Origin: Tetzosporium hominis
GTDB lineage: Bacteria; Bacillota; Bacilli; Bacillales_A; Planococcaceae
DNA: 64,000 nt
Direction: 5' to 3'
Assembly: GCF_002265435.1 (NCBI RefSeq)
Contig: NZ_NOKQ01000134.1
Location: 248,001 to 312,000 of the forward strand
The translations under genes and the position numbers were made by a program. Below the pieces are notes generated by a model. It saw only the letters and a program-made list of their open reading frames with translations. It searched no databases and had not been told where the DNA came from. This document shows positions 19,294 through 30,465 of this stretch, piece after piece (the first letter of the stretch is position 1; the number at the start of each line of letters is the position of its first letter).

Positions 19294-20052
19294 ATGGAGT
19301 CGATTCAAACAATCAAAGAAAAGCTAAAACTGCTTGAGCAAGAAACCGAATGGCTTAGTGCACTCCGGCAAGACACGCGTAGCGGCGTCCAAAAGCTCAT
19401 CACAAGCTGGGACCGTAGATTAGCCAAGCGCGAGCAACGCTGGTCGGACTATCTTGAGCGCACCGCATTCGATCGCTCCTTTGGCGAAGGAATCGTAGCA
19501 GGAGTCGACGAAGCAGGGAGAGGCCCCCTCGCAGGACCTGTCGTTACTGCTGCCGTCATTTTACCGGAAGATACGACCGCACTCTGGGAAGTCAATGACT
19601 CCAAACAACTTACTAAAGAAGCACGAAAACATCTTGCAGAGCTTATACGACAACACGCTCTCCATTATGCAATACATATTCAATCACGTGAACAAATCGA
19701 TCAACTCAATATTTACGAAGCCACAAAACAATCCATGGTACTCGCAATTGAGCAACTGGAACAAACGCCAACTATTATAGTATCGGATGCCATGCCCTTA
19801 CCTGTGACACAGCCGTGTCATGCCATTATTAAAGGAGATGCGAAAAGTCTATCGATTGCGGCAGCCTCCATTCTCGCAAAAACGACCCGTGACGCGTATA
19901 TGGAAGAACTAGGGCTCAAGTATCCTCAATTTGGTTTTGAGCAACATGCGGGCTATGGAACGCCCTCTCACTTGCAAGCAATTGAAGAGCACGGCATATG
20001 TGAGGAGCACCGACGCTCATTCGAGCCTATAAAGTCACTTGTTGCAAAATGA
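19294..20052 (+). CDS. rnhB: Ribonuclease HII
   Basis: Removes ribonucleotides from DNA and RNA in RNA-DNA hybrids. After an N-terminal helical extension of about 60 residues typical of Bacillus proteins, the signature GVDEAGRGPLAGPVV holds the catalytic Asp-Glu pair, followed by NDSKQL, IVSDAMPL and the GYGTPSHLQAI C-terminal motif. Length is 252 residues with an AAAGGGG ribosome site. In B. subtilis ylqG and ylqH follow; here sucC does. Confidence 0.96.
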   Translation: MESIQTIKEKLKLLEQETEWLSALRQDTRSGVQKLITSWDRRLAKREQRWSDYLERTAFDRSFGEGIVAGVDEAGRGPLAGPVVTAAVILPEDTTALWEVNDSKQLTKEARKHLAELIRQHALHYAIHIQSREQIDQLNIYEATKQSMVLAIEQLEQTPTIIVSDAMPLPVTQPCHAIIKGDAKSLSIAAASILAKTTRDAYMEELGLKYPQFGFEQHAGYGTPSHLQAIEEHGICEEHRRSFEPIKSLVAK

Positions 20053-20086
20053 GAGAAATTTGAAAATTCGCAGTTTCAGACTTTTA

Positions 20087-20115
20087 TGGACATATTGTGA
20101 CAGGTTTTATACAAT
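20087..20115 (+). promoter_or_regulatory. Promoter of sucCD
   Basis: TGGACA (20087-20092), a 17-bp spacer and TACAAT (20110-20115). Confidence 0.55.
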
Positions 20116-20157
20116 GGGGAAGGTAGTAAACTCAATAGTTCGATTGGAGGACGCACA

Positions 20158-21318
20158 ATGAATATCCATGAATACCAGGGAAAACAATTGCTACGTCAAT
20201 ATGGAGTTGCCGTGCCAAATGGAATCGTTGCTTTCTCACCTGAAGAAGCAGTGAAAGCAGCAAAAGAATTAGGCTCAGCAGTAACAGTTGTCAAAGCACA
20301 AATTCACGCAGGTGGTCGCGGTAAAGCTGGCGGAGTTAAGATTGCCAAAAATCTTGATGAAGTCCGTGAATACGCAAAAGAACTTTTAGGTAAAGTTCTT
20401 GTGACGCACCAAACAGGTCCAGAAGGTAAAGAAGTGAAACGTATCTACATCGAAGAAGGTAGCGATATTGCAAAAGAATATTATATCGGCCTTGTATTAG
20501 ATCGTGCAACTTCACGAGTAACTCTTATGGGTTCTGAAGAAGGCGGAATGGATATCGAGGAAGTAGCAGCTAACACACCTGAAAGACTTTTCTACGAGGA
20601 AATTGATCCAGTAGTCGGCCTAACAGGATTCCAAGCTCGTCGTATGGCGTTCAACATGAACATCCCAGCTAAGCTTGTAAACAAAGCTGTTAAATTCATG
20701 ATGGGTCTTTACAAAGTATACGTTGAAAAAGATGCAGCTATCGTGGAAATCAACCCACTAGTTGTAACTGGCGACGATCAAGTTATCGCTCTTGATGCGA
20801 AATTCAACTTCGATGCGAACGCATTGTACCGTCATCCGGAAATCATGGAAATGCGTGATTACGATGAAGAAGATGCAAAAGAAATCGAAGCATCAAAATA
20901 TGACCTAAGCTACATCTCTTTAGATGGCAACATCGGTTGTATGGTTAATGGTGCAGGTCTTGCAATGGCTACAATGGATACGATCAGCTACTACGGCGGC
21001 TCACCCGCTAACTTCCTTGACGTTGGGGGCGGTGCTACAGCTGAGAAAGTAACTGAAGCATTCAAAATCATCCTTTCAGATAAAAACGTAAAAGGTATTT
21101 TCGTTAATATCTTTGGCGGTATCATGAAGTGTGACGTTATTGCTGAAGGTGTCATCATCGCTGCTAAAGAAGTAGGACTACAAGTACCACTTGTTGTTCG
21201 TCTTGAAGGTACGAACGTTGACTTAGGTAAGAAAATGCTGAACGAATCTGGCTTGAATATTATTGCTGCAGATTCAATGGCAGACGGCGCACAAAAAATC
21301 GTGAAACTTGTAGGATAA
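20158..21318 (+). CDS. sucC: Succinyl-CoA synthetase, beta subunit
   Basis: ADP- or GDP-forming subunit of the citric-acid-cycle enzyme that makes nucleotide triphosphate from succinyl-CoA. The ATP-grasp domain begins [20 protein letters not shown] with [15 protein letters not shown]. The C-terminal half contains [11 protein letters not shown] and the [12 protein letters not shown] motif near the CoA-ligase interface. Length is 386 residues. sucD follows after 18 bp. Confidence 0.97.
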   Translation: MNIHEYQGKQLLRQYGVAVPNGIVAFSPEEAVKAAKELGSAVTVVKAQIHAGGRGKAGGVKIAKNLDEVREYAKELLGKVLVTHQTGPEGKEVKRIYIEEGSDIAKEYYIGLVLDRATSRVTLMGSEEGGMDIEEVAANTPERLFYEEIDPVVGLTGFQARRMAFNMNIPAKLVNKAVKFMMGLYKVYVEKDAAIVEINPLVVTGDDQVIALDAKFNFDANALYRHPEIMEMRDYDEEDAKEIEASKYDLSYISLDGNIGCMVNGAGLAMATMDTISYYGGSPANFLDVGGGATAEKVTEAFKIILSDKNVKGIFVNIFGGIMKCDVIAEGVIIAAKEVGLQVPLVVRLEGTNVDLGKKMLNESGLNIIAADSMADGAQKIVKLVG

Positions 21319-21336
21319 GAAAGGCAGGGAGATAAA

Positions 21337-22239
21337 ATGAGCGTATATATTAATAAAGATACGAAAGTACTCGTTCAAGGAATCACGGGCTCAACTGCTC
21401 TTTTCCATACAAAACAAATGATTGAGTACGGTACAAAAATCGTTGCAGGTGTGACTCCTGGTAAAGGCGGCACAGAAGTAGAAGGCGTTCCAGTATTCAA
21501 CACTGTTGAAGAAGCTGTTAAAGCTACAGGCGCTAATGTATCTGTTATCTATGTACCTGCACCATTCGCTGCAGATGCAATCTTAGAAGCTGTAGATGCT
21601 GAACTAGATATGGCTATCTGTATCACAGAGCACATCCCAGTTCTAGACATGGTCAAAGTGAAACGCTACATGGAAGGTAAAAAGACTCGCTTAGTCGGTC
21701 CTAACTGCCCAGGTGTTATCACAGCTGACGAGTGTAAAATTGGAATCATGCCTGGTTACATCCATACAAAAGGTCACGTCGGAGTGGTTTCTCGCTCTGG
21801 TACACTTACGTATGAAGCGGTTCACCAGTTAACTCAAGAAGGAATCGGCCAAACTACTGCTGTAGGTATTGGTGGAGACCCAGTTAACGGAACAAACTTC
21901 ATCGATGTTCTTAAAGAGTTCAACGAAGATGAAGACACATATGCTGTCGTCATGATCGGTGAAATCGGTGGAACTGCAGAAGAAGAAGCAGCTGAGTGGA
22001 TCAAAGCTAACATGAAGAAACCAGTTGTCGGCTTCATCGGTGGACAAACTGCACCTCCAGGAAAACGTATGGGCCACGCAGGAGCAATCATCTCTGGTGG
22101 TCAAGGTACAGCTGAAGGTAAAATCAGCGCAATGAAAGAAGCGGGTATGAAAGTAGCTGCAACTCCATCTGTAATCGGAGAAACTTTAATTGAAGCAATT
22201 AAAGAAGCAGGTCTTTACGACGCTTGTAAAACACACTAA
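21337..22239 (+). CDS. sucD: Succinyl-CoA synthetase, alpha subunit
   Basis: CoA-binding and phosphohistidine-carrying subunit. The N-terminal Rossmann domain has the CoA-binding loop [12 protein letters not shown]. The active-site histidine is in [14 protein letters not shown] near residue 248. Length is 300 residues, with an AGGCAGGGAG ribosome region. It forms a two-gene operon with sucC, closed by a terminator. Confidence 0.97.
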   Translation: MSVYINKDTKVLVQGITGSTALFHTKQMIEYGTKIVAGVTPGKGGTEVEGVPVFNTVEEAVKATGANVSVIYVPAPFAADAILEAVDAELDMAICITEHIPVLDMVKVKRYMEGKKTRLVGPNCPGVITADECKIGIMPGYIHTKGHVGVVSRSGTLTYEAVHQLTQEGIGQTTAVGIGGDPVNGTNFIDVLKEFNEDEDTYAVVMIGEIGGTAEEEAAEWIKANMKKPVVGFIGGQTAPPGKRMGHAGAIISGGQGTAEGKISAMKEAGMKVAATPSVIGETLIEAIKEAGLYDACKTH

Positions 22240-22244
22240 TATAA

Positions 22245-22273
22245 AAGATACGGCAGCCGCCGTATCTTTTTTT
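22245..22273 (+). terminator. Intrinsic terminator after sucD
   Basis: A perfect 10-bp stem (AAGATACGGC / GCCGTATCTT) closes on AGCC and continues into seven Ts. Confidence 0.92.
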
Positions 22274-22301
22274 ATCCCCAAATCTACTAAAGAGGTGACT
22301 T

Positions 22302-23156
22302 GTGAACAAACGTCAGCAATTGCTCGCACTGCACAGCCTGATCCCTTGGCCATGGAACCGTCTCCGACCAATCTTCGATTATTTGACCTCTTCACACCCA
22401 TTTCCTACAGAGATACCTAATATCCCTAATGTTGTCCTTCAAAAATGGCCCGAGGCCTCAACGTTTCCTTTCGATCTCTACTACGAACAACACACTATCA
22501 CACCTATCACTATATTCGACACTTCCTATCCAGCTCGTCTCAAGGAATTACATGATCCTCCTGCTGTGATTTATATAAAAGGCCACGCCGAGTTACTTCA
22601 AAAACGTACAATGGCTATCATTGGTTCTAGAAAAGCTACTTCCTATTCTAAAGAATGCATTGCACATTTTATGCCGTATTTTAAAGAACAGAACTGGGGA
22701 ATCTGCAGTGGAATGGCAGTTGGAGCAGATACGATGGCTCATGAAGCGGCACTTTCACATGACGTGAGCACAGTAGCCGTATTAGGGTCCGGGTTTCAAT
22801 TTATCTATCCTCCGTCAAATCGTAAATTATTTGAACGACTTGTAAATCATCATCTAGTTATTAGCGAGTATCCTCCGCATACAGCTATTTCTCCTCACCA
22901 ATTTATCGCAAGAAATCGTATTATCAGTGCATTGTCTGACGGATTGCTTGTGACTGAGGCTGAGAAAAAGAGCGGCACCATGTCCACGGTTGAGTTCTCT
23001 TTGGACCTTGGTAAAGAAGTTTTTACAGTGCCTGGAAGGATTGATTCTCCCCTCAGTGCAGGGCCTCATTTTTTACTTCAACAAGGGGCTCAATTGCTCC
23101 ATTCAATAGAAGATTTACACCACATTTTGGGGACGCAAAAAAACTTCGTGAGATGA
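22302..23156 (+). CDS. dprA: DNA-processing protein DprA (Smf)
   Basis: Loads RecA onto incoming single-stranded DNA in natural transformation. The Rossmann-like DprA core is seen in AIIGSRKATSYS, CSGMAVGADTMAHEAAL and GSGFQFIYPPSNRKL. The end holds TVPGRIDSPLSAG and GAQLLHSIEDL. Length is 284 residues with a GTG start after AGAGGTGAC. The usual C-terminal winged helix seems short or absent, as in B. subtilis. It implies a transformation pathway or its remnant. Confidence 0.93.
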   Translation: MNKRQQLLALHSLIPWPWNRLRPIFDYLTSSHPFPTEIPNIPNVVLQKWPEASTFPFDLYYEQHTITPITIFDTSYPARLKELHDPPAVIYIKGHAELLQKRTMAIIGSRKATSYSKECIAHFMPYFKEQNWGICSGMAVGADTMAHEAALSHDVSTVAVLGSGFQFIYPPSNRKLFERLVNHHLVISEYPPHTAISPHQFIARNRIISALSDGLLVTEAEKKSGTMSTVEFSLDLGKEVFTVPGRIDSPLSAGPHFLLQQGAQLLHSIEDLHHILGTQKNFVR

Positions 23157-23162
23157 AAAGCC

Positions 23163-23191
23163 TTGCAATCAGTGGAAAACTGTTATACATT
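23163..23191 (+). promoter_or_regulatory. Possible promoter of topA
   Basis: TTGCAA (23163-23168), a 17-bp spacer and TACATT (23186-23191). Confidence 0.4.
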
Positions 23192-23252
23192 TTGCTTCAG
23201 GTATTTGTTTTTATCGTGAAGCGGATTACCTTCTATTTAAAGGAGGCCAATT

Positions 23253-25328
23253 ATGTCAGATTATCTAGTCATTGTAGAGTCCCCAGCCAAAGCGAAGACC
23301 ATAGAAAAGTATTTGGGGAAAAAGTATAAAGTGAAAGCATCAGTAGGACACGTCATTGATTTACCACGTAGTCAGATGGGTGTCGATGTAGAGAATAACT
23401 ACCAACCAAAATATATAACGATTCGTGGAAAGGGCCCTGTTCTTCAAGAACTCAAGACAGCTGCCAAAAAAGCGAAAAAAATCTATCTCGCGGCTGACCC
23501 CGACAGAGAAGGGGAAGCTATTGCATGGCACCTTGCTAATGCGCTTTCCATTGATGCAGATTCTGATTGCCGTGTTGTGTTCAATGAGATCACAAAAGAT
23601 GCGGTCATCGAATCGTTTAAGCATCCACGACCATTAAACCGTGATTTAGTCGATGCACAACAAGCGCGACGTGTTCTTGACCGTCTTGTAGGGTACAACA
23701 TCAGCCCAATACTATGGAAGAAAGTCAAAAAAGGCCTTTCTGCAGGTCGCGTTCAATCCGTAGCGTTACGTTTAATCATCGACCGTGAGAATGAGATCAA
23801 ACAATTCGTTCCAGAAGAGTACTGGTCAATTGAAGGCGCCTTTGAAAAAGGGAAAAGCGTGTTCGACGCCATGTATTACGGAACAACAAAAGAAAAGAAA
23901 AAACTGACTTCTAAAGAAGAAGTAGACGCTGTATTAAAGTCGATGAAAGGCAAACAGTTTACAGTAGAGAAAGTCGTGAAGAAGGAACGCAAACGCAATC
24001 CATCTCCAGCATTCACGACATCGTCGCTTCAACAAGAAGCAGCACGTAAACTGAACTTCCGAGCTCGTAAGACGATGATGCTTGCACAGCAGCTCTATGA
24101 AGGAATCGACCTTGGAAAGAAACAAGGAACGGTCGGTTTGATCACATATATGCGTACAGACTCGACTCGAATTTCTGATAGCGCTAAAATAGAAGCTTCA
24201 GGCTACATCGAAGAAAAATACGGCAAAGAATTTAATTCAACTACTCAGGCAGCAAAATCTTCGAAAAAGACACAAGATGCCCACGAAGCGATTCGACCTA
24301 CAAGTGCCTTGAGAACACCAGATGAAGTAAAAGCTATTTTGTCACGTGATCAGTACCGCTTGTACAAGTTAATCTGGGAGCGTTTCATTGCTAGTCAAAT
24401 GTCACCTGCTGTACTGGATACAGTAGCTGTCGACCTCGTCAACCAAGATGTGATGTTCCGCGCAAACGGCTCACAAGTGAAGTTTGCAGGGTTCATGAAA
24501 GTATACGTGGAAGGTTCTGACGACCAAGTCGATGACAAAGACAAGTTACTTCCAGACCTCGCTGAAGGCGAAAAAGTGAAAGCTTCTGCCATTGAACCGA
24601 AGCAACACTTCACGCAACCACCTCCACGCTATACGGAGGCGCGTCTTGTCAAGACACTAGAAGAGCTAGGTATAGGTCGTCCGTCAACGTATGCACCGAC
24701 ATTGGATACGATTCAAAAGCGAGGCTATGTCACGCTTGAAACGAAACGTTTTGTACCAACAGAATTAGGTACAATCGTGCATGAACTCATGATTGAGTTC
24801 TTCCCTGATATCATCGATATCGAGTTCACTGCTCAGATGGAGCAAGACTTAGACCGAATAGAAGATGGGCAGATTGAATGGGTGAACTTGATTGACCGCT
24901 TCTATGTGGACTTCGAAAAACACATCAAACATGCAGATGAAGAGATGGAAAAAATCGAAATCAAAGATGAACCGACAGGAGAAGACTGTGAGAAGTGTGG
25001 TTCACCTATGGTCTACAAATTAGGGCGTTATGGCAAGTTCATGGCGTGTAGCAACTTCCCAGATTGCCGCAATACAAAAGCAATCGTCAAAGAAATAGGA
25101 GTTCCATGTCCAACTTGTAAAAAAGGACAGCTGTTAGAGAGAAAAAGTAAAACCAAACGTATTTTCTACGGTTGCGATCAGTTCCCGGAATGTGATTTTG
25201 TCTCTTGGGATAAACCAATCAACCGTCCATGTCCGAAGTGTGAAGCACTTCTTGTGGAGAAAAAACTGAAAAAAGGCATTCAAATTCAATGTGTGTCTTG
25301 TGATTATAAAGAAGAAGTACAAAGCTAG
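23253..25328 (+). CDS. topA: DNA topoisomerase I
   Basis: Type IA topoisomerase that relaxes negative supercoils. The N-terminal Toprim domain starts [18 protein letters not shown] and includes [10 protein letters not shown]. The active-site tyrosine is in [14 protein letters not shown]. The C-terminus has three zinc-ribbon units with four-cysteine patterns, starting [14 protein letters not shown] and CPKCEAL. Length is 691 residues, as in B. subtilis. An AAAGGAGG ribosome site precedes it, and trmFO follows 18 bp later. Confidence 0.97.
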   Translation: MSDYLVIVESPAKAKTIEKYLGKKYKVKASVGHVIDLPRSQMGVDVENNYQPKYITIRGKGPVLQELKTAAKKAKKIYLAADPDREGEAIAWHLANALSIDADSDCRVVFNEITKDAVIESFKHPRPLNRDLVDAQQARRVLDRLVGYNISPILWKKVKKGLSAGRVQSVALRLIIDRENEIKQFVPEEYWSIEGAFEKGKSVFDAMYYGTTKEKKKLTSKEEVDAVLKSMKGKQFTVEKVVKKERKRNPSPAFTTSSLQQEAARKLNFRARKTMMLAQQLYEGIDLGKKQGTVGLITYMRTDSTRISDSAKIEASGYIEEKYGKEFNSTTQAAKSSKKTQDAHEAIRPTSALRTPDEVKAILSRDQYRLYKLIWERFIASQMSPAVLDTVAVDLVNQDVMFRANGSQVKFAGFMKVYVEGSDDQVDDKDKLLPDLAEGEKVKASAIEPKQHFTQPPPRYTEARLVKTLEELGIGRPSTYAPTLDTIQKRGYVTLETKRFVPTELGTIVHELMIEFFPDIIDIEFTAQMEQDLDRIEDGQIEWVNLIDRFYVDFEKHIKHADEEMEKIEIKDEPTGEDCEKCGSPMVYKLGRYGKFMACSNFPDCRNTKAIVKEIGVPCPTCKKGQLLERKSKTKRIFYGCDQFPECDFVSWDKPINRPCPKCEALLVEKKLKKGIQIQCVSCDYKEEVQS

Positions 25329-25346
25329 AAAGAAGGCAATCATCTT

Positions 25347-26657
25347 ATGAATCAGACAGTACATGTAATCGGAGCCGGTCTTGCAGGTAGTGAAGCGGCT
25401 TGGCAATTAGCAAAACGTGGCATTCAAGTAAAACTTTATGAAATGCGCCCGGTGAAACAGACGCCCGCGCACCATACAGATAAATTTGCGGAACTCGTTT
25501 GTTCTAACTCATTACGTGCCAACACATTGACAAACGCAGTTGGTGTCATCAAAGAAGAGATGCGTATGCTCGACTCGTTGATTATCAAGTCAGCAGACAA
25601 CAGTTCCGTGCCTGCAGGAGGCGCTTTAGCAGTAGACCGTCATGACTTTGCTGGTCGAGTAACGGACACAATTCGCAACCACCCTAACATTGAAGTGATC
25701 AACGAAGAAGTCACAGAGATTCCAGATGGCATCACAATTATTGCTACAGGTCCTTTGACATCACCGGCGCTTGCAGAAAAAGTAAAAGAGTTGACAGGTC
25801 AAGATTACCTGTACTTTTATGATGCGGCAGCACCGATCATCGAAAAAGATAGTATCGATATGGAAAAAGTGTATCTGAAGTCTCGTTACGATAAGGGCGA
25901 AGCAGCTTACCTCAACTGTCCGATGACAGAAGAAGAATTTGACCGATTCTACGAGGCCCTTTTAGAGGCGGAAGTTGTGCCACTAAAAGAGTTTGAAAAA
26001 GAAATTTACTTTGAAGGTTGTATGCCTGTAGAAGTGATGGCGTCTCGTGGTCGCAAGACATTACTATTCGGACCAATGAAACCAGTAGGACTTGAAGATC
26101 CGAAAACTGGCAAGCGTCCATTTGCAGTGGTTCAACTTCGTCAAGATGACGCGGCTGGAACTCTTTACAACATCGTTGGTTTTCAGACGCACCTTAAATG
26201 GGGACCACAAAAAGAGGTTCTTCAATTGATCCCAGGACTTGAGAATGTGGAAATTGTACGATATGGCGTTATGCATCGCAACACGTTTATCAACTCTCCT
26301 ACGGTTCTTGAACCGACGTATCAGTTGAAAGCCGATAAAAAGATTTTCTTTGCAGGACAAATGACTGGCGTAGAAGGATACGTAGAGTCGGCAGGGTCTG
26401 GTTTACTAGCGGGAATTAATGCAGCGCGTCTTGTTTTAGGAGAAGAGCCAATTGTTCTTCCTCCTGAGACGGCTTTAGGAAGCATGGCTCGTTACATTAC
26501 AGAAGCCGATTCAAAAAACTTCCAACCGATGAATATCAATTTCGGTCTTTTCCCAGCATTACCAGAGCGCATCCGCGATAAAAAGGTGAAGTCTGAGAAA
26601 TTAGCCGACCGAGCTTTGACAACAATTCAAAATTTTGTGAAGAGTAATTCACTTTAA
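25347..26657 (+). CDS. trmFO: Methylenetetrahydrofolate-tRNA-(uracil-5-)-methyltransferase TrmFO
   Basis: Folate- and FAD-dependent enzyme that makes m5U54 in the T-loop of tRNA. The FAD-binding start motif [19 protein letters not shown] (residues about 6-24) is followed by [27 protein letters not shown] and [18 protein letters not shown]. Length is 436 residues. The neighbours topA and xerC are the same as in B. subtilis. Confidence 0.97.
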   Translation: MNQTVHVIGAGLAGSEAAWQLAKRGIQVKLYEMRPVKQTPAHHTDKFAELVCSNSLRANTLTNAVGVIKEEMRMLDSLIIKSADNSSVPAGGALAVDRHDFAGRVTDTIRNHPNIEVINEEVTEIPDGITIIATGPLTSPALAEKVKELTGQDYLYFYDAAAPIIEKDSIDMEKVYLKSRYDKGEAAYLNCPMTEEEFDRFYEALLEAEVVPLKEFEKEIYFEGCMPVEVMASRGRKTLLFGPMKPVGLEDPKTGKRPFAVVQLRQDDAAGTLYNIVGFQTHLKWGPQKEVLQLIPGLENVEIVRYGVMHRNTFINSPTVLEPTYQLKADKKIFFAGQMTGVEGYVESAGSGLLAGINAARLVLGEEPIVLPPETALGSMARYITEADSKNFQPMNINFGLFPALPERIRDKKVKSEKLADRALTTIQNFVKSNSL

Positions 26658-26686
26658 TTGCTTGAGCCCCTAGAGATTGGTATAAT
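26658..26686 (+). promoter_or_regulatory. SigA-type promoter of the xerC-hslVU-codY operon
   Basis: TTGCTT (26658-26663), a 17-bp spacer and a perfect TATAAT (26681-26686). The -35 begins right after the trmFO stop codon and the -10 lies in the loop of the trmFO terminator. Confidence 0.7.
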
Positions 26687-26700
26687 CTTAGGGGTTTTTA
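26667..26700 (+). terminator. Intrinsic terminator after trmFO
   Basis: CCCCTA-AGATT (one bulged G) pairs with AATCTTAGGGG and is followed by TTTTTA. It shares its sequence with the xerC promoter. Confidence 0.75.
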
Positions 26701-26718
26701 CGTGGAGGAGGATGCACA

Positions 26719-27609
26719 ATGAAATCGCAGGAATTGCAAGGTTTTCTGGAATACATTCAGTTAGATAAAAACTATTCTCCGCATACTGTAAAAGAATATG
26801 AAACGGATCTTCAGCAATTTGTACAGTTTCTTCAAGAAGAAGCTATTTCTTCTTTTGAAGAAGTTGAGTATGTCCATGCCAGACTATTTGTGACGAGACT
26901 ATATGATCAAAAGCTTGCGCGCACGACCATCTCCCGCAAAATTTCGGCTATCCGGACATTTTTCTCTTATTTATCAAAAGAGCTTCAAGTGAATTCAGAT
27001 GCATTCCAAGCGTTGTTTCATCCAAAACAACAGAAAAAGCTTCCGCAGTTCTTTTATGAAGAAGAACTTCAAGCATTGTTTGAAGCCGCACAAGGTGAAC
27101 AACCGCTGGACCTTCGCAACATGGCCTTACTTGAACTTCTCTATGCGACTGGCATGCGCGTCAGTGAACTGACAAATCTTGAACGAGACGCTCTCGACTT
27201 GTCATATGGCATTGTTCGTGTGATGGGAAAAGGAAGAAAAGAGCGGTACATTCCTCTTGGCAGCTTTGCACAAAGTGCGCTTGAAACTTATTTAGAGACA
27301 GCTCGTCCTCGTTTAATGAAAGCCAAGGATCACGCGGTGGTCTTTGTTAATCATAGGGGAGACCCTCTGACTGAGATGGGTGTCCGCCATATCTTGCAGC
27401 AGATTGTGAAGAAGAGTACGCTCACGAAATCTATCTATCCTCATATGATTCGTCATACATTTGCAACGCATCTGTTGAACAATGGGGCTGATATGCGAAC
27501 AGTTCAGGAGCTTTTAGGGCATAGTAGTCTGAGTTCGACTCAAATTTATACACATGTTACAAAAGATCATTTGCTTTCCACATATAAAAATGCACATCCA
27601 CGTGCATAG
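26719..27609 (+). CDS. xerC: Tyrosine recombinase XerC (CodV)
   Basis: Site-specific recombinase that resolves chromosome dimers at dif with XerD. The N-terminal SAM-like core-binding domain covers about residues 1-90. The catalytic residues are the arginine in ATGMRVSEL, the HxxR box in HMIRHTFATHLL, the histidine in LLGHSSLSST and the tyrosine in TQIYTHV. Length is 296 residues. It is the first gene of a group with hslV, hslU and codY, as in the B. subtilis codV operon. Confidence 0.95.
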   Translation: MKSQELQGFLEYIQLDKNYSPHTVKEYETDLQQFVQFLQEEAISSFEEVEYVHARLFVTRLYDQKLARTTISRKISAIRTFFSYLSKELQVNSDAFQALFHPKQQKKLPQFFYEEELQALFEAAQGEQPLDLRNMALLELLYATGMRVSELTNLERDALDLSYGIVRVMGKGRKERYIPLGSFAQSALETYLETARPRLMKAKDHAVVFVNHRGDPLTEMGVRHILQQIVKKSTLTKSIYPHMIRHTFATHLLNNGADMRTVQELLGHSSLSSTQIYTHVTKDHLLSTYKNAHPRA

Positions 27610-27621
27610 GAGGTTATCCAA

Positions 27622-28185
27622 ATGGCAATCCACGCAACAACGATATTCGCGATTCAACATAAAGGGCAGTCTGCCATGTCAGGCGATGGTCAGGTGACTC
27701 TAGGAAACCAAGTCGTCATGAAACATACAGCGAAAAAAGTCCGAAGACTATTCGGTGGTCAGGTTGTGGCAGGTTTTGCAGGCTCTGTAGCGGATGCATT
27801 CACGCTATTTGAGAAGTTTGAAGCGAAGCTGGAGATGTATAACGGCAACTTGCAGCGTGCAGCTGTAGAATTAGCAAAAGAGTGGCGAGGGGATAAAATG
27901 CTACGTCAATTAGAAGCCATGCTACTCGTGATGAATAAAGACACGTTACTGCTCGTTTCAGGTACAGGAGAAGTAATAGAGCCAGATGATGGAATTCTTT
28001 CCATAGGGTCAGGTGGCAATTACGCTCTAGCTGCAGGTCGAGCACTAAAGAAATTTAGTGGGGAAGCTCTCACAGCTAAAGAAATTGCCCAAGCAGCACT
28101 TGAAACAGCAGCAGATATCTGTGTATTCACAAACCATAATATTATTTTGGAGGCGATTGATCATGACGAAAGAAACAACGCCTAA
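27622..28185 (+). CDS. hslV: ATP-dependent protease subunit HslV (ClpQ)
   Basis: Proteasome-like peptidase of the HslUV complex, 187 residues. The N-terminus is [15 protein letters not shown], with GDGQVTLG next. Position 2 is alanine, whereas B. subtilis ClpQ has a serine there that acts as the N-terminal nucleophile. Here the plausible nucleophile is Thr6 or Thr7 of the HATTI motif after propeptide removal, as in staphylococcal ClpQ. The end overlaps the hslU start by 23 bp. An AGGAGG ribosome site precedes it. Confidence 0.95.
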   Translation: MAIHATTIFAIQHKGQSAMSGDGQVTLGNQVVMKHTAKKVRRLFGGQVVAGFAGSVADAFTLFEKFEAKLEMYNGNLQRAAVELAKEWRGDKMLRQLEAMLLVMNKDTLLLVSGTGEVIEPDDGILSIGSGGNYALAAGRALKKFSGEALTAKEIAQAALETAADICVFTNHNIILEAIDHDERNNA

Positions 28186-29539
28186 ACAGACTAAAGCTTA
28201 TTTAGACCGCTATATTATCGGCCAAGACGAAGCAAAGAAGGCTATTGCCATAGCACTTCGTAATCGCTACCGTCGGAAGATGCTGTCAGAAGAGATGCAA
28301 CAAGAAGTCGTTCCAAAAAACATGTTGATGATTGGGCCTACTGGAGTTGGTAAGACAGAAATTGCTCGCCGTATCGCAAAGCTAACTCGTGCTCCTTTCA
28401 TCAAAGTGGAAGCGACCAAGTTTACAGAAGTCGGCTATGTGGGTAGAGATGTGGAGTCTATGGTACGTGATTTGGTCGAAGCGTCTATTCGCTTAGTGAA
28501 AGAAGAAAAGATGGAACAAGTGCGTCCTTTAGCAGAACGTCTTGCTGAAGAACAATTAGTAAAATATTTAGTTCCTTCATTAAAAAAGAAATCTAATCCA
28601 AGCAATCCTTTTGAAACACTCCTTGGAGGCCGGATGGAACAAGAAGAGGAAGAAGACAGCACGGTTCGGATCAAGAGAAGTGAAATTGCAGAAAAGCTAA
28701 AAGCAGGGCTTCTAGAAGAAGAGGAAGTCACGATTCAAGTAACCGAATCTGTACCTTCTTTGTTTGATATGATGCCAGGCGCAGATCAAGGGCAAGGCGC
28801 TCAAATGCAAGATATGCTATCGAATCTGATGCCTAAGAAAAAGAAGAAGCGCAAGATGAAAGTGAAGGATGCCCGTAAAGCACTGATTACAGAAGAAGCA
28901 GCTAAGCTTCTCGATAGCGATGAAGTGAATCAAGCGGCTATCGAAAAGGCAGAACAAGACGGCATCATCTTTATTGATGAATTTGATAAGATTGCCGCAA
29001 AATCTGGTCACGGCGCAGACGTCTCTCGTGAAGGGGTTCAGCGAGATATTTTACCGATTGTTGAAGGGTCTACCGTATCTACAAAATATGGTGCAGTGAA
29101 GACAGATTATATTTTATTCATCGCAGCTGGTGCGTTCCACATGGCAAAACCATCTGATTTGATTCCGGAACTACAAGGTCGTTTTCCGATTCGCGTGGAA
29201 CTCGAAAAGTTATCGAAAGACGATTTCGTGAGAATTTTAAAAGAGCCGAATCATTCCTTGATTCAGCAATATGTAGCGTTGCTTGCTACAGAAGGTATTG
29301 AAGTGGCATTTACGGATGAAGCGATTGACCGCTTAGGGGAGCTTGCTTTTGAAGTAAATCAGGAGACCGATAACATCGGAGCGCGTCGTTTGCATACGCT
29401 GTTGGAGAAGGTGATGGAAGATTTATCGTATGAAGCATCAGATATTTCACCAGCTCATATTGATATTACACCTGCATTTGTGGACAGTAAGCTCAAAAAT
29501 ATCGTAAAAAACAAAGATTTGTCACAATTTATCTTGTAA
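28163..29539 (+). CDS. hslU: ATP-dependent protease ATPase subunit HslU (ClpY)
   Basis: AAA+ unfoldase partner of HslV. It has Walker [14 protein letters not shown], Walker [12 protein letters not shown], the pore loop region near GYVGRDVE and the sensor segment [14 protein letters not shown]. The C-terminal tail ends DLSQFIL, the residues that dock into HslV. The ATG at 28163 with GGAGG upstream gives 458 residues. The longer open frame back to 28058 lies within hslV. Confidence 0.96.
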   Translation: MTKETTPKQTKAYLDRYIIGQDEAKKAIAIALRNRYRRKMLSEEMQQEVVPKNMLMIGPTGVGKTEIARRIAKLTRAPFIKVEATKFTEVGYVGRDVESMVRDLVEASIRLVKEEKMEQVRPLAERLAEEQLVKYLVPSLKKKSNPSNPFETLLGGRMEQEEEEDSTVRIKRSEIAEKLKAGLLEEEEVTIQVTESVPSLFDMMPGADQGQGAQMQDMLSNLMPKKKKKRKMKVKDARKALITEEAAKLLDSDEVNQAAIEKAEQDGIIFIDEFDKIAAKSGHGADVSREGVQRDILPIVEGSTVSTKYGAVKTDYILFIAAGAFHMAKPSDLIPELQGRFPIRVELEKLSKDDFVRILKEPNHSLIQQYVALLATEGIEVAFTDEAIDRLGELAFEVNQETDNIGARRLHTLLEKVMEDLSYEASDISPAHIDITPAFVDSKLKNIVKNKDLSQFIL

Positions 29540-29621
29540 ATGAAACTTTTTTGTTTTAAAAACAATTAAAAAGCTTTAGAATATTTTATAAATAGAAAAA
29601 ATTTAAAGATGGAGGTTCATA

Positions 29622-30398
29622 ATGAATCTATTAACGAAAACACGTAAAATCAATTCCATGCTCCAAGCGTCTGCAGGGCAGCAAGTGAATTTTAAAGAAA
29701 TGGCTGAATCGTTATCACAAGTAATTGAGTGTAACGTATTTATCGTAAGCCGTAAAGGGAAACTTTTAGGGTTTGATATCAACCAACAGATCGATAACGA
29801 CCGCATGATCCGTATGCTCGAGGAGCGTCAGTTCCCAGAGGAATATACAAAAAATCTTTTCAAAGTAACAGAAACTTCTTCAAACCTAGATGTGGACAGT
29901 GAGTTTACTGCTTTCCCAGTAGAGAACAAAGACTTGTTCAAAGACGGTCTTACAACAATCGTGCCAATCAATGGTGGTGGGGAACGTCTTGGGACGCTGA
30001 TCCTTGCTCGCATTAAAGATGCATTCGGTGACGACGATTTAATCTTAGCTGAGTACGGTGCTACTGTAGTCGGTATGGAAATTCTTCGTGAGAAATCTGA
30101 AGAAATCGAAATTGAAGCGCGCAGTAAAGCGGTTGTTCAAATGGCAATCAACTCACTTTCATACAGTGAGTTAGAAGCTATTGAGCACATCTTTGAAGAG
30201 TTGAATGGTAACGAAGGACTTCTAGTTGCTTCAAAAATCGCAGACCGCGTAGGGATTACTCGTTCAGTAATCGTTAACGCTCTTCGTAAATTAGAGTCGG
30301 CTGGTGTTATTGAGTCACGCTCACTTGGTATGAAAGGGACTTACATCAAAGTCCTTAACAACAAGTTCCTAGAAGAACTTGAAAACATGAAGTTATAA
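29622..30398 (+). CDS. codY: GTP- and branched-chain-amino-acid-sensing repressor CodY
   Basis: Global regulator of nutrient-limitation genes, 258 residues. The N-terminal GAF domain binds branched-chain amino acids. The C-terminal winged helix is in [27 protein letters not shown] ribosome site precedes the ATG. Upstream (29540-29621) is very AT-rich with a palindrome TTGTTTTAAAAACAA at 29551-29565. I see no clear terminator after hslU, so codY is probably read from the xerC promoter as well. In B. subtilis the large flagellar operon follows; here a terminator and rpsB do. Confidence 0.97.
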   Translation: MNLLTKTRKINSMLQASAGQQVNFKEMAESLSQVIECNVFIVSRKGKLLGFDINQQIDNDRMIRMLEERQFPEEYTKNLFKVTETSSNLDVDSEFTAFPVENKDLFKDGLTTIVPINGGGERLGTLILARIKDAFGDDDLILAEYGATVVGMEILREKSEEIEIEARSKAVVQMAINSLSYSELEAIEHIFEELNGNEGLLVASKIADRVGITRSVIVNALRKLESAGVIESRSLGMKGTYIKVLNNKFLEELENMKL

Positions 30399-30405
30399 AA
30401 AACGC

Positions 30406-30436
30406 ATCCGACCATTCATTTGGTCGGATTTTTTTG
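30406..30436 (+). terminator. Intrinsic terminator after codY
   Basis: A perfect 9-bp stem (ATCCGACCA / TGGTCGGAT) has a 6-nt loop and seven Ts. Confidence 0.92.
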
Positions 30437-30465
30437 TTGTCAAGCTGTCCAATGTATGGTACATT
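30437..30465 (+). promoter_or_regulatory. Promoter of rpsB-tsf
   Basis: TTGTCA (30437-30442), a 17-bp spacer and TACATT (30460-30465). A leader of about 100 nt follows to the rpsB start. It contains GC-rich segments that could fold, but I recognise no known leader. Confidence 0.55.

Noticed and set aside
29540-29621. A CodY-binding box upstream of codY
   Set aside because: The AT-rich sequence contains no good match to the AATTTTCWGAAAATT consensus, only a short palindrome.
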